Of a stretch of 64,000 bases of DNA, positions 1-9,479 are shown in pieces (the stretch's first letter is position 1; the number at the start of each line of letters is the position of its first letter). Source of the DNA: Anaplasma centrale str. Israel (GTDB taxonomy: Bacteria > Pseudomonadota > Alphaproteobacteria > Rickettsiales > Anaplasmataceae); the NCBI RefSeq assembly GCF_000024505.1, contig NC_013532.1:682001-746000 (forward strand). Reading direction: 5' to 3'. The notes under the pieces are model-generated. The model saw only the letters and a list, made by a program, of their open reading frames with translations. It was not told the DNA's origin and made no database searches. A program made the translations under genes and the position numbers.

Positions 1-385
1 CCGTAGGAGATGTGGCGCACTACCAAGGCAAGCTGAAGCTGATACTAGTAGGGTTTTCTGAATCTGCACTTGCATGCCATGACATATATAAAGTATTGTT
101 CCCCGACACCCCGCTAAACTTCCAATATTCGACTTCAAAAAAGATGCCTTGTTGACGTCATAACAGCATGGAACTGCGCGCACAAAAATATATGCTGTGG
201 GAGATGTGGCGCACCTCTTAAATGGTTAAATAATTATGACTCAAGATCAAAGTTGGCATATATTTCTTTTTTAAGCATATAAACGCTCGCCGAAATTTGC
301 ATATTCTGGCAAGTGGCACGGCTGCGCCTATACAACCTGCAAGGATAGGCGACAGTACGTTTTGCACAGTGGAAAAGAGGTGGGC
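1..385. other. Intergenic region, no gene recognised
   Basis: I see no convincing coding region here. The 15-base word ggagatgtggcgcac occurs twice, at 6-20 and 200-214, which suggests a short duplication or the remnant of an upstream repeat. The last part is AT-rich and must hold the promoter of the gene that starts near 386, but I cannot place -35/-10 boxes with confidence. Confidence 0.4.
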
Positions 386-2194
386 ATGGAAGGAGCAATC
401 GAAAATTCAGAGTTGTCGCCGGCAAGCTCTGCGGAAGCAAGACGTGGTAACCCAGTCTTATTCTCCAAAGAGAGCACACTATGCGCTACGGGTGTTCTAC
501 TCACATCGTTTGTAGGTTGCGTGGCTATGGGTGCTATATGTGTTGGTGTTGCTCACTGGCGCGTTTCCTTGATTGCCCGAGGTATTGTTGCTCTTACATG
601 TGGGTTGATGCTGGGAATCTCCATGATGCTATTCATGGTGTTCCGTATAACAGGTTGCTGCAACCCCGCTTTGCTTTTGAGGATAAATTCCTCAGTTGAG
701 GATGAGTCAGTATTGCGTTTTCGTGATACTTTTTCTCCAAAATGTTGGAAAGGTATGCTCAGAAGTGGCACCAGATTGACTTTTACATCCCGGCGTTATT
801 CGTGGCACGTTGTTAAAAAAGGAATATTCCCGCGCGCAACTTGTATAATACCCGGTGATGATATGACCGCGGCGATCAGACTCCCCAGAGGCTATATAAA
901 GGATAGGTTCGGTGGCTACCAGCAATTCAAAGATGTTGTGAAAAGAGCTGAAAATGTGGTGATTGTTTTCCCAAAGCAGAAATCTGCGTCTCCGGTTCTG
1001 ATGTTTGGGTTACGCATTGGCACCAGGGCAGATATACTGAGGGTCATGTCTGGTTGTAATGCGTTGTCCAGTGGCTTTGGAAGCGCGTTTTTTGCCAATT
1101 ATGTTTGTATATACAAACACCTGCTTTTTGCCTCTTCCGTGGAGCAAGTGGATAGCTGTTACCACGAGGCGTTGGTAGTATCCAGGGAGATGCGATCGCT
1201 TTCGCATCGAGAAATTGCGAACGTGCTCACAGATGTTGCGTGCAATAAGGAGTTATTTCTTGCCGTGTCGAAGTTCTGGAGCAAAAACTCCGGGGGCCGT
1301 GGGTCTGATGAAGTACAGACATTAAAAGCCCTACTAAAGCTGGTAGAAAGCACGAAGCTTCGCAATAGATTAGGTTCAATCAAAGAAAGTAACCCCCTGA
1401 AGGACAATCTAAGCCTGCTTGCCCTCGTATACGCGTTGCTACCCGAAAAAAGTAGATGCTTTGTCAGTGGGGCAGTGGATGGAGCGGTACTGAGAAAACG
1501 ACTCAGTGATTTTTTAAAAAAATGTCCGGAGATAAGATACGTTGCAGCATGTATGGATTATACCATTGGTGATATCCTATGTGAGAGATTTCAAGACGCC
1601 GGGTATTCCCACAGCAGGTGTTTTCGGGTTTTTGGGTTGCTGTTCCACTCTTCCATCACTGTTCAGCAAATAGCAAAATTATATGAAGACGATCTAGAGG
1701 CGTGTATGGCGGCATTTTACGATTTCCCAATTCTCACGCGTTGCGGCGCGTATGCGTTTATGGCACGGCGATTCATGGAGGAAACGGGTATGGATCTGGG
1801 AGATGCTGTGCATGCACATAACGTTCTCAGGTCAGATCGCGCGAGCGATGGCGGAGTAACGAAAAGGGCTTCATCCATGCTATATCATATGTGTGATGCA
1901 CTGGGATTTCAGTCTTTGACGTATGAGGCACTGTCAACGGTTATTGCGACATCAATTTTGCGTCTTTACGCGGATACGCTAGAGAGTGCCCATATGGGCG
2001 AGGTTTTGTACGAATATAGTTGCCAGGCAGAGATTCCCGCGCTTTATAATTGGCGATGTGCCAGCATGATATCTGGGTATCAGCACGAAATTATTACGGA
2101 GCTAACTCCATTGTCTGTTGCAGCTCCTAGATTGCATGTTCGAGAGCAGGGACTTCCCGCAACCACAATTTCGGGTGATAGCACCGCTAGGTAA
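386..2194 (+). CDS. Large hypothetical membrane-anchored protein, possible distant member of the paralogue family
   Basis: Product of about 602 residues, not a family I recognise. An upstream TTG at 362 is possible, but the ATG at 386 has a good ribosome site (aaaagagg about 5 bases before it). Two hydrophobic segments lie near residues 35-90 (a membrane hairpin), followed by a roughly 500-residue soluble, mostly helical part. The layout (hairpin, small domain, helical domain with alternating hydrophobic blocks, including a CFRVFGLL stretch near residue 410) resembles the large proteins at 46-64 kb, but sequence similarity by eye is weak. It could be a surface or inner-membrane protein, or a secreted effector. 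It is followed by another hairpin protein on the same strand. Confidence 0.7.
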   Translation: MEGAIENSELSPASSAEARRGNPVLFSKESTLCATGVLLTSFVGCVAMGAICVGVAHWRVSLIARGIVALTCGLMLGISMMLFMVFRITGCCNPALLLRINSSVEDESVLRFRDTFSPKCWKGMLRSGTRLTFTSRRYSWHVVKKGIFPRATCIIPGDDMTAAIRLPRGYIKDRFGGYQQFKDVVKRAENVVIVFPKQKSASPVLMFGLRIGTRADILRVMSGCNALSSGFGSAFFANYVCIYKHLLFASSVEQVDSCYHEALVVSREMRSLSHREIANVLTDVACNKELFLAVSKFWSKNSGGRGSDEVQTLKALLKLVESTKLRNRLGSIKESNPLKDNLSLLALVYALLPEKSRCFVSGAVDGAVLRKRLSDFLKKCPEIRYVAACMDYTIGDILCERFQDAGYSHSRCFRVFGLLFHSSITVQQIAKLYEDDLEACMAAFYDFPILTRCGAYAFMARRFMEETGMDLGDAVHAHNVLRSDRASDGGVTKRASSMLYHMCDALGFQSLTYEALSTVIATSILRLYADTLESAHMGEVLYEYSCQAEIPALYNWRCASMISGYQHEIITELTPLSVAAPRLHVREQGLPATTISGDSTAR

Positions 2195-2207
2195 CGCGTA
2201 TATACTG

Positions 2208-2227
2208 GCTATAATTGCAATTATAGC
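2208..2227. repeat. Perfect 20-bp palindrome
   Basis: The sequence gctataattgcaattatagc reads the same on both strands. It sits 14 bases after the stop of the gene ending at 2194 and about 100 bases before the next start at 2331. It could be an operator-like site or form a hairpin at the mRNA end. It is AT-rich and has no T-run directly after it, so it is not a standard intrinsic terminator. Confidence 0.5.
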
Positions 2228-2330
2228 ACTATATTGTATATACATAATTTTTATATCTGATATGTTGTAATAATGCATCTAATAATACACATTGTAATGT
2301 GCATCTGACTGGATAAGTTGTGGAGGACAT

Positions 2331-2885
2331 ATGCGTAGGCGATATTATGGGGACGATGACGAAACAAGTTGTTGCGGTTTTATATCAGAAATGTTGCCCA
2401 CAATACAAGAGGCATCACTTGTTCTAAGCTTTGTGTTTTTTGTCGGTATGGCGGTCTCCGTTGCACTACTTCACACTCATGTTCCTCAGGATATTGCGAA
2501 GCTATGTGCCGCAGCCTTTGCCGCTGCAGCTGGGTTATGCGTGTTGGTTTTGTGCATAACCACCATTGCTATGGTCGTTTCTAAAGCCCGAAATGAGCAC
2601 ACTCGATATGGGAATGATGCTTCAATACGGGATGGTGTGGCAAATGTTTTTGTATTTGACGCAGAAGGGTCTTCCTCTCTTTCGCAGTCTTCTTCCTCGG
2701 AGCAGGCGCATGCCCGCACCTTGGATGAGCAGAGTCTGCTTATCACTGATAACCCTACAGCTGCACCTCAGGCGTGCCAGATGAGAAAAGAGAGTACGCG
2801 CAAAGTTATGGTAATTAGCGCGACGCCAGTGGGGGATCAGGCAGAAAGAGAGGGTAATGCAGAGCGTCGCCCACCCGCGCACTAA
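2331..2885 (+). CDS. Small hypothetical membrane protein with two transmembrane segments
   Basis: 184 residues, with no family recognised. The ATG at 2331 is preceded by tgtggagg, a strong ribosome site. After about 25 residues (including a CC pair) come two hydrophobic helices near residues 29-50 and 58-85, separated by a short loop. The tail of about 100 residues is hydrophilic and Ser/Gln-rich, and probably exposed. This hairpin-plus-tail design matches the start of several larger proteins in this window (17069-17659, 4924-9228, 9480-10328). It lies alone on the plus strand and converges with the gene ending at 3180. The 294 bases after it show no gene. Confidence 0.7.
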   Translation: MRRRYYGDDDETSCCGFISEMLPTIQEASLVLSFVFFVGMAVSVALLHTHVPQDIAKLCAAAFAAAAGLCVLVLCITTIAMVVSKARNEHTRYGNDASIRDGVANVFVFDAEGSSSLSQSSSSEQAHARTLDEQSLLITDNPTAAPQACQMRKESTRKVMVISATPVGDQAEREGNAERRPPAH

Positions 2886-3179
2886 TGCGGATAGGGTGTG
2901 GCGTTTGGGCGTGGCAGGCCTTGCTCTGTAGCGTTTCTCCGATAAGCGTATGGCATATGCCTCGTTTGGGTTGGCTATCGCTTGTCAGTGGTGAAACCAA
3001 CTAGTATGTTACCAGGAGTATGCGGGTTGCGACCACAGGGTGGAGGTATTACCATGTGAAGAGCGGTTGGCTCTTTGCAGATAGTGATACACTACAAAGC
3101 CCGCAGCTGGACGCATTGGAAAGGGTGGTACACCTAATATGGGGGCAAGGACATTCACCTTGCCCAATTGCCGTATGCG

Positions 3180-4694
3180 CTACCTGCAGCCCCTCAGTGG
3201 GTATTTTATGTGGTCTGATAGCGGGGCCTCTATTGCCTCGTGATGCAATTCATCTACCTCATCAGCTTCATCACACAATTCGTGATCTTCCATCTCCATA
3301 TCTTGAGACTCGAACTTCCCGATTTTTATCCTGATTTTGCTAATACGCGCGGTAACTTTTTGCGTTATGCCAGTTATATCATCTACAAATGTTTCTCTGT
3401 ATTTCCTACATAGCTTGTTCCGTGCGTGCTCGATTATGGCACACAAATCGCCTGGCGAAATGCCCTCTTGTTTGGCAAAGCTACAAAGAATTTGATGGGC
3501 GTGACTATCAACGGTTTTAGTACAGTCTGTAGTACGCTGAAGCTGTTTATTATGATGCTTTCTGCAAGTTTCTATATACTTGTGTATTGCCTTCATCTGT
3601 GGTGCCAAGGTTCTGTGTGATGCGATGTACGTTTTGATAAGGGTATTTGTTGCCTGGTTTACTCTATCTGGGTAGCACGCAATTACATCCTCTATACCCA
3701 AATTCATGGCGGATTTATATACATTATGGCCTAGGGCTTCATGCAAATTTTCATACTCGCACGCCCTTGCTTTCACAAGCATGAGGATATCTGCCTCTAG
3801 TGATTTGAGTTGGCCATCCTTTAGGTGGCTGAGCCTGCCAGACGGGTATCTTGTTGTACTTGATGATTTATCTGAAAGTTCCAGCTTTGATTTTGTTGTT
3901 TCATAATCAATTTGCACTAACCTTTCTAGGGCTTTGCTCATGGCTAGAATTGAGCTTTTGTGTAACATATCACCAAAGTTGTGTATGAGATACATGGCTT
4001 TTTCTTTATTTGCAGGGAAAGTATCTTTAGAGAGATACCTAGCTAACAGTGTTTGAAGAAAAGATTTCTTCTTTAGCTTCATCTCAAGTGCCTTTCTGAT
4101 GTAATCACGGGTGTTGCGCACTCGGCAAAGAGGTATATACTCCTCGTACCTTTTAGACTTGATGTCCAGCAGTAGGCTGTTTCGACCTCTTAGACAAGTA
4201 AAATCGGCTTCAATGGAGTGTTTTTTATTTCTACCAGATATAAACACCGTCATTTGAGGGGCATCAGAGTTGGCTGTGTGGTCCCAGCTGTGGCCGTAGC
4301 TTTGTAAGCTTATTTTTCTGATGGCACGGCTTTTCTTGCCTTGAATGCTGATCGTGGGCCTTTTGAGCTCGGCAACCATTGTGTACGGCGTATCTGAGCA
4401 CCGTTCATTCGTGGCCGTAATGGAGATCTTTGTGATTGGTGCCTCTGCAAACGTAACAATTCCTTTTTTTGCATCTTCAGAAAAGAAGATTTGTATGCTA
4501 TCGCGGAAGAATTTCTTCTTTTGCTGCATAAGACACGCTGTGGCCACGAACGAAATGAAAACGCACAGAGCACGTTTTTTGTCGTTATGTGCTTTCATGA
4601 TGCTTATGGTGACTGCTGTTGCAACTGCTGTAATCAATAGTTCGCGGATTGGTAACGTGCTTCGAGGAATTCCCCCTTTATCGAGCAAATTCAT
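3180..4694 (-). CDS. Large hypothetical membrane-anchored helical protein
   Basis: 504 residues, with no recognised family. Two hydrophobic segments lie near residues 18-60 (rich in Ala, Val, Ile, split by a K/R-rich turn). A beta-rich small domain to about residue 170 follows, then a Lys/Arg-rich helical region to the C-terminus, and an acidic cluster near residue 480. The order of parts is the same as in the gene at 386-2194 and the genes at 46-64 kb, but I see no clear copy of the P-G-L motif. It is basic overall, unlike the Ser/Pro-rich gene upstream. It sits downstream of the 4924-9228 gene on the same strand, separated by a 229-base AT-rich spacer that should contain its own promoter. 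Confidence 0.65.
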   Translation of the reverse strand: MNLLDKGGIPRSTLPIRELLITAVATAVTISIMKAHNDKKRALCVFISFVATACLMQQKKKFFRDSIQIFFSEDAKKGIVTFAEAPITKISITATNERCSDTPYTMVAELKRPTISIQGKKSRAIRKISLQSYGHSWDHTANSDAPQMTVFISGRNKKHSIEADFTCLRGRNSLLLDIKSKRYEEYIPLCRVRNTRDYIRKALEMKLKKKSFLQTLLARYLSKDTFPANKEKAMYLIHNFGDMLHKSSILAMSKALERLVQIDYETTKSKLELSDKSSSTTRYPSGRLSHLKDGQLKSLEADILMLVKARACEYENLHEALGHNVYKSAMNLGIEDVIACYPDRVNQATNTLIKTYIASHRTLAPQMKAIHKYIETCRKHHNKQLQRTTDCTKTVDSHAHQILCSFAKQEGISPGDLCAIIEHARNKLCRKYRETFVDDITGITQKVTARISKIRIKIGKFESQDMEMEDHELCDEADEVDELHHEAIEAPLSDHIKYPLRGCR

Positions 4695-4798
4695 ATTTGT
4701 TGCCTATAAGCCATTTAGCAGAGTACACTAGCGGCTAATCCTGAATTATGTGTTAAATGACATATTTAATTTTATGTGATTTCATAATAGGAATACGT

Positions 4799-4823
4799 AA
4801 AATCATAATAAATCTATGATTTT
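4799..4823. terminator. AT-rich inverted repeat, possible hairpin terminator
   Basis: Eight-base arms aaaatcat (4799-4806) and atgatttt (4816-4823) flank a nine-base loop. The element lies about 100 bases past the stop of the minus-strand gene ending at 4924. A T-rich stretch would follow the hairpin in minus-strand RNA only loosely. It may act as a weak terminator or be incidental in AT-rich DNA. Confidence 0.3.
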
Positions 4824-4923
4824 TCATAAAAAGAATTTAGCTCAAGCCCACATCCTGTGTATAGGCAGTAAGTAGCCCTGTGTCATTATGGGTATCTTAC
4901 AGTGTAGGCAGCAAAGAATGCGC

Positions 4924-7900
4924 CTAGGTCACTGCGCGTGCTACATCAAGGTGAATGCCGCACTCCGGCTGTAGGAGATTCAGCTCCTTCATTGCCGATG
5001 AGACGCTGGTTATGTGTAGAAATCCGGTAAGGGCTGCGTCCCCAATTTGTTCAAGTGTTTTACCTGAAAAAGGATAACTTGCCGCGCATGCAGTTAATCT
5101 AGTGCCTGGGGACACCCAACCACTCATATGGCACCTACTAATACGTGTTCTGGTAGTGAGTAGATTGATCGCTTCTTTAGCATCTTCACACATGGGCTCA
5201 TTTGCCACTTCCGGGTTTTGTGCCCTAAGATTTTCCCAAGTACATAGCAGTGTTGGGATGATATGTTTTGAGTAATACTTGCCTTCAACTCGTAGATATG
5301 CATCCTGCAGATGTGAGATAAGCACTGCATAGGGGAGGGTGACACCCTTTTTCGTATGCGTGTGCCTACTTATTATGTGGCTGACATTTTCTGGTGCAGT
5401 CGCAGCCTTGTGTGGAGCGTAGTCTGGGCCCAATATGTTACGCAGTTGCTGCAAAGTCTGGTCGCCTTGCAGAGCAATTTTGTACGCTGTTGTTTCGGTA
5501 AAATCGTTCAATAGCAAAGCATTGATGCGACATGGATGTTTTGCGCCGCTCTCTCTACTTAGTGCTTTTATCGCAGAGGCTTCCGCATCAGGCTTACACA
5601 GTTTTAGTGCATATTCCACGGTGCGCAACAGCTTTTTCCATCTGTCATTTGGTATGTCTAAAGCCTTAATCCCCGATTGTAATCTAGGGCTTGCAACTGT
5701 TGCAAGTGCGAGATAATGGGCTAATCGCGTGCCAACAGAGTCCGATGTGGAGCTATATGTTTGCATAATTTTGTCTATGAGAGAGTACACCCCCTCTATA
5801 TCAGTAATGGCCTGTTTTTTACATACCAATGCGCAGATGATGTGTAAATCTGTAACAAATTCCTTATTGTAACTATGTGCACGCCAATCATAATCAGGAA
5901 TTCCAGTGTTTCTACATCTGCTGCGCCCCCATACCTCCTGCACTACAAGCTTCCAAAATAATGCGTGGTGTGCGGGATAATCGCCTGAACTGATGCAAAA
6001 CCTGATTAATTCCCCTATAAATTTCATGCACAGTGCCGTGTCAGAATACACGGCAATGCCCAATGGATCCTGAAGGAAGAAACCGGTAATTGCGCACATC
6101 ATGCCTCTTGGATCCCGGTCAGCATACGTATCAATCGCTGCGCAAACTGTGAGTGATTGCTGATCTGGATGCGCAAACTCCCTACGCATTATGGCATTCA
6201 TATGCTTGACCATAGCGTGGATTATAGATTCAGTATATATGTGAAAGAAGGCTTTCCTGTAACTTTGGAAAGTGGCACTTGTGGCAATCAGCTTTATCAT
6301 GTTTGTTCTGCTGCTGGTGCTAACTATCGTCGTCACAAAAAGGTCTCTACTTTTGCCGCTGTGAGAAATAAAAAATTCGCTCTGCATGTCAGTTAGTAAA
6401 TGAGGTACGGCCCCGAAAGCAGGCATTATGAGCTTGATTGCTATCTGATATCGCAATTTGTACTTTGAGCTCCGCTCATTGCCTGCAACCATTATGCGGC
6501 ATTCCAAATTCGATATGGGAACATGCCCAAGTTTGGTATGGAGAGCGCCTGCGCATAACCACAAGTTGCTGACCTCAGCACCGCCTGTAATCTCAGCCAG
6601 AGCGGATTTGTTGTAATATGTGTTGTCTTTACCTCGGATGAGCAGATACACATCTTGAGGGCCGCCTTCAGCAATCTCTGGTGCCAACTGAAAGCTATAG
6701 GTCTTGGAAGGTATCGAATCGTGTATTCCAAATGCTTGTTCCGTCCTCACATAAGCCAAATATGCGGCATGTGTTACTGCTTTTCCCAAACTTACCATCC
6801 TGCCCTTGATTGTCTTCGAGGTAGTTGTGGGGTACGCTACTTGCGGCGCTGTGCTCGGGCGGGGAGTAATTGCTGGTTCTATCTCAGCTTTTTTGTGCGC
6901 AATTGCACTCTTGCCTTCATATCCCTCGGTGGCAGGGCTGCGCGTTTCCGCGTCTGTCAGGTGTAAGTCATCTGCAAGGGTACTATTCCTTCCTGTATCG
7001 CGAAGTCTATCGTTCTCGTAACAAGTTATGACGTTGGTATCAGCGTTGGTACCCAAGTCAACAACGTCGGTGGTACCGGCATGCGCGTGTGATTTTTCGG
7101 CTGCAGATGAGCGGCCATGATGAGAAGGCCCTGTACCAACTGCTTTCAAGACGCTTGCTGTAAGCTCAACCTTTTTTAACAAGTTGCGCCGAACTTTGCG
7201 TGCGCCGGATCGCAAATTTGTCTTTATATCGCCCATTTCGCGCTTTGCGGCGCTGGACGCAACTTTAAGTGACAATTTTGATTGACGAATACCAGATATA
7301 CGAAACTCTGGTTCGTTGATTTCAGATCGTATAGTTCCAGCTGTTGCCTCCGACAATGATTTCGGCTTGTCGACCGGCGCTATGCTGCGTTCCAGTTCTC
7401 TTATGCTAGATTCTATAGTGCCGGCTATGGGTTGCGCGCCGTCCGATGGATATTGCACTTCCTCTGGTAATGACGGAAGGCGGAGTTGTTGCGATGATGG
7501 CTGTGATGGGGGAACAGTGAATAGTGAATCTATCCCCAAAAGAAGATCTTCGATTTGTGAGTCATCGATTCTAGCCGTAGCTTTTGGCAATGATTGCGGT
7601 TTGTCGACTAGCGCTATGCTGCGTTCCAGTTCTCTTATGCTAGATTCTATGGTACCGGCTATGGGCTGCGCGCCGTCCGATGGATATTGCACTTCCTCTG
7701 GTAATGACGGAAGGCGTGGCCGTCTAGATAATGAACTTATGCCCATGTATCGGGGAAACTTCGCACATCTAGGTGCCAGTAGGGGCGCCGTACTGGCTTG
7801 CAAAGATTCCTTGCTACCAATGTCAGCCTTGGTTACAGGTTTTGTGATAGGCACTTGCTGTTGTAATAATGAACCTGCATCCGCACGCTGAGGAGATTTT

Positions 7901-9228
7901 GCACGTCTAGGTGCCAGTGGAGGAGCCGTACTGGTCTGCAGAGATCCCTTGCTGCTGATACTAGCCTTGGTTACGGGCACTTGCCTGTCAGTATCTTCAA
8001 CTACAATAGTTGGAAGGGTGGATTTTGCCCGAGAGCTGCTTGGTTGTGGTGAGCGTACATACGCACGCTGAGGAGATTTTGCACGTCTAGGTGCCAGTAG
8101 AGGAACCTTACCGGCTTGTAGAGATTCCTTGCTGCTGATACTAGCCTTGGTTGCGGGTTTTGTGATAGGCACTTTCTGTTGTAATAATGAACCTGCATCT
8201 GTACGTTGGGGAGATTTCGCACGTTTGGGTGCCAGTGGAGGAGCCGTACCGGCCTGCAGAGATTCCTTGCTACCAATGTCAGCCTTGGTTATGGGTTTTG
8301 CAGTCAGCTTCCGAGTGGATGGACTGGGTTGTTGTGATGAACCTGCATCAGCACGCTGAGGAGATTTCGCACGTCCAGATGCCATTAGTGTACTACTGAT
8401 AGGTGAGCTAATATCAGCTTTGGTTATGGATTTCGCGATAAGCTTCCGAGCGGATGGGCTGGATTGTTGTGATAAACCTGCATCTGCACGTTGGGGAGAT
8501 TTCGCACGTCTAGGTGCTAGTGGAGGAGCTGTACTGGCCTGCAGAGATTCTTTGCTGCTGATGCTAGCCTTGGTTACGGGTTTTGTGACGGGCACTTGCC
8601 TGTCAGTATCTTCAACTACAATGGTTGGAGGGGTAGATTCCTTGCTGCTGGCACTATCCCCAGCCGTGGGTTGCGCACCGTCCGATGGATATTGCAATGC
8701 CTCCGGTGATGACGGGAGACCAGATTGTTGCTGCGATGAACTTGGATCATGCCCAGAGAGCATTGAATCTTCAGGTGCTGGCGGAGATTCTGTGCTGTCA
8801 CCGTGCAGGTCTTGATGTGGCGCATTCTCCGCCACTTCGGGCACTCTGCTGCGTGCCATACCCTGCGATAATTCTTCTTGCGTGGATGGGGGCACTAAAT
8901 CTTGCGTGGCGTATACAAATCTCTTGTCCTTCCGACTTGCTGAGTAAATACACATGCAAATGACAACGCACATTGTTACAAGGGCATTTATTGCCGAAAC
9001 TACGGCAAATCCTTCTGCAGTAAGCTCGGTTGCTGCTGCATAGAGGGATGCGCATAGATAAATAACCAGCACAATAGCAACGATGCACAGTATGATGTTT
9101 GTCCTTCTCGAGTTTGCAATTGTGTAGGGCTGCTGCGTGCCACTGTGCGCTTGCTGTGTGTCTTGCGCTTCACATAAGCCTTCATACTGGGCGAGCTTAT
9201 TAGCGGATGCGACGTTTTCTCCAATCAT
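4924..9228 (-). CDS. Large repeat-rich membrane protein, AAAP-like
   Basis: 1434 residues. The N-terminus (about 40 residues with a K-L-x-x-Y-E-G motif, then two transmembrane helices near 44-97) is clearly homologous to the 9480-10328 protein. Residues of about 100-660 are low-complexity, rich in Ser, Pro, Ala and Lys. They carry about six copies of a unit containing KESLQASTAPPLAPRRAKSP (varying), plus two copies of a longer unit with YPSDGAQP. The last roughly 600 residues form a globular helical region that may be related to the large proteins at 46-64 kb. The context (tandem paralogues beside 5-formyl-THF cyclo-ligase and rsmH) fits my memory of the A. marginale appendage-associated protein locus. 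I cannot verify that, so no symbol is given. Repeat number probably varies between strains. Confidence 0.7.
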   Translation of the reverse strand: MIGENVASANKLAQYEGLCEAQDTQQAHSGTQQPYTIANSRRTNIILCIVAIVLVIYLCASLYAAATELTAEGFAVVSAINALVTMCVVICMCIYSASRKDKRFVYATQDLVPPSTQEELSQGMARSRVPEVAENAPHQDLHGDSTESPPAPEDSMLSGHDPSSSQQQSGLPSSPEALQYPSDGAQPTAGDSASSKESTPPTIVVEDTDRQVPVTKPVTKASISSKESLQASTAPPLAPRRAKSPQRADAGLSQQSSPSARKLIAKSITKADISSPISSTLMASGRAKSPQRADAGSSQQPSPSTRKLTAKPITKADIGSKESLQAGTAPPLAPKRAKSPQRTDAGSLLQQKVPITKPATKASISSKESLQAGKVPLLAPRRAKSPQRAYVRSPQPSSSRAKSTLPTIVVEDTDRQVPVTKASISSKGSLQTSTAPPLAPRRAKSPQRADAGSLLQQQVPITKPVTKADIGSKESLQASTAPLLAPRCAKFPRYMGISSLSRRPRLPSLPEEVQYPSDGAQPIAGTIESSIRELERSIALVDKPQSLPKATARIDDSQIEDLLLGIDSLFTVPPSQPSSQQLRLPSLPEEVQYPSDGAQPIAGTIESSIRELERSIAPVDKPKSLSEATAGTIRSEINEPEFRISGIRQSKLSLKVASSAAKREMGDIKTNLRSGARKVRRNLLKKVELTASVLKAVGTGPSHHGRSSAAEKSHAHAGTTDVVDLGTNADTNVITCYENDRLRDTGRNSTLADDLHLTDAETRSPATEGYEGKSAIAHKKAEIEPAITPRPSTAPQVAYPTTTSKTIKGRMVSLGKAVTHAAYLAYVRTEQAFGIHDSIPSKTYSFQLAPEIAEGGPQDVYLLIRGKDNTYYNKSALAEITGGAEVSNLWLCAGALHTKLGHVPISNLECRIMVAGNERSSKYKLRYQIAIKLIMPAFGAVPHLLTDMQSEFFISHSGKSRDLFVTTIVSTSSRTNMIKLIATSATFQSYRKAFFHIYTESIIHAMVKHMNAIMRREFAHPDQQSLTVCAAIDTYADRDPRGMMCAITGFFLQDPLGIAVYSDTALCMKFIGELIRFCISSGDYPAHHALFWKLVVQEVWGRSRCRNTGIPDYDWRAHSYNKEFVTDLHIICALVCKKQAITDIEGVYSLIDKIMQTYSSTSDSVGTRLAHYLALATVASPRLQSGIKALDIPNDRWKKLLRTVEYALKLCKPDAEASAIKALSRESGAKHPCRINALLLNDFTETTAYKIALQGDQTLQQLRNILGPDYAPHKAATAPENVSHIISRHTHTKKGVTLPYAVLISHLQDAYLRVEGKYYSKHIIPTLLCTWENLRAQNPEVANEPMCEDAKEAINLLTTRTRISRCHMSGWVSPGTRLTACAASYPFSGKTLEQIGDAALTGFLHITSVSSAMKELNLLQPECGIHLDVARAVT
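7344..7717 (-). repeat. Two in-frame copies of a ~140-bp coding repeat
   Basis: About 7344-7485 and 7577-7717 are nearly identical. Each encodes a segment with YPSDGAQP, an ESSIRELERSIA stretch and VDKP. The copies differ at a few scattered bases, and the block between them encodes a short unique linker. The C-terminal neighbour at 8640-8700 carries a third partial match (the YPSDGAQPTAG region). Confidence 0.75.
7735..8640 (-). repeat. Tandem ~90-130-bp coding repeats in the AAAP-like gene
   Basis: About six imperfect copies encode a Pro/Ser/Lys unit with APPLAPRRAKSPQRADAGS followed by a variable V-P-I-T-K-P linker. A TIVVEDTDRQVPVT block is inserted at some copies. All copies keep the reading frame. 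The same unit appears in the decayed cassette at 10520-11214, so repeats have moved or been duplicated between neighbouring genes. Confidence 0.75.
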
Positions 9229-9465
9229 GTACTGCCATACCTAAATATATGTTTTGGGAAATACGTAGCTTAGGCTTTGTACCGTTTTTGTGTGGTACAA
9301 TAGACACATCTTTTGCTGAGCGCAGGGAAGATTTCGTATGCAATCTACGGTGTCAAGGCCTGTATTTACGTACTTCGCTGAGGGAAATATAACACATATT
9401 TATGCAATGAAGACTTTTTTTTAAAAAAGTGCTTTTATTACCACGACAACAAAAATTGCCGCGGT
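9226..9465. repeat. ~240-bp direct repeat of the upstream region (partner 10326-10562)
   Basis: From the start codon of the 4924-9228 gene outwards, this DNA matches 10326-10562 with scattered differences. The match includes the word ctaaatata, a shared gacacatct, the block gtcaaggcctgta, gggaaatataacacatattt and a final ttttattaccac. It covers the promoter and leader of one paralogue plus the 3' end of the next, so the unit duplicated was promoter plus gene. Inside it, 9413-9430 forms a short inverted repeat of ACTTTTTT and AAAAAAGT. Confidence 0.75.
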
Positions 9466-9479
9466 GCCAGCGGAGTATG

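Noticed and set aside
3020-3334. 104-codon plus-strand frame
   Set aside because: Overlaps the 3' end of the minus-strand gene at 3180 and shows no motif or signal.
7316-7891. 191-codon plus-strand frame opposite the AAAP-like gene
   Set aside because: It lies wholly inside the repeat region of the real minus-strand gene, and its internal repetition simply mirrors that gene's repeats.
7735-8640. Possible CRISPR array because of regular ~100-bp repeats
   Set aside because: Repeats are coding, in frame, of variable length and without unique spacers of constant size; no cas genes.
8420-8815. 131-codon plus-strand frame
   Set aside because: Shadow of the repeats in the minus-strand gene; no ribosome site or family motif.
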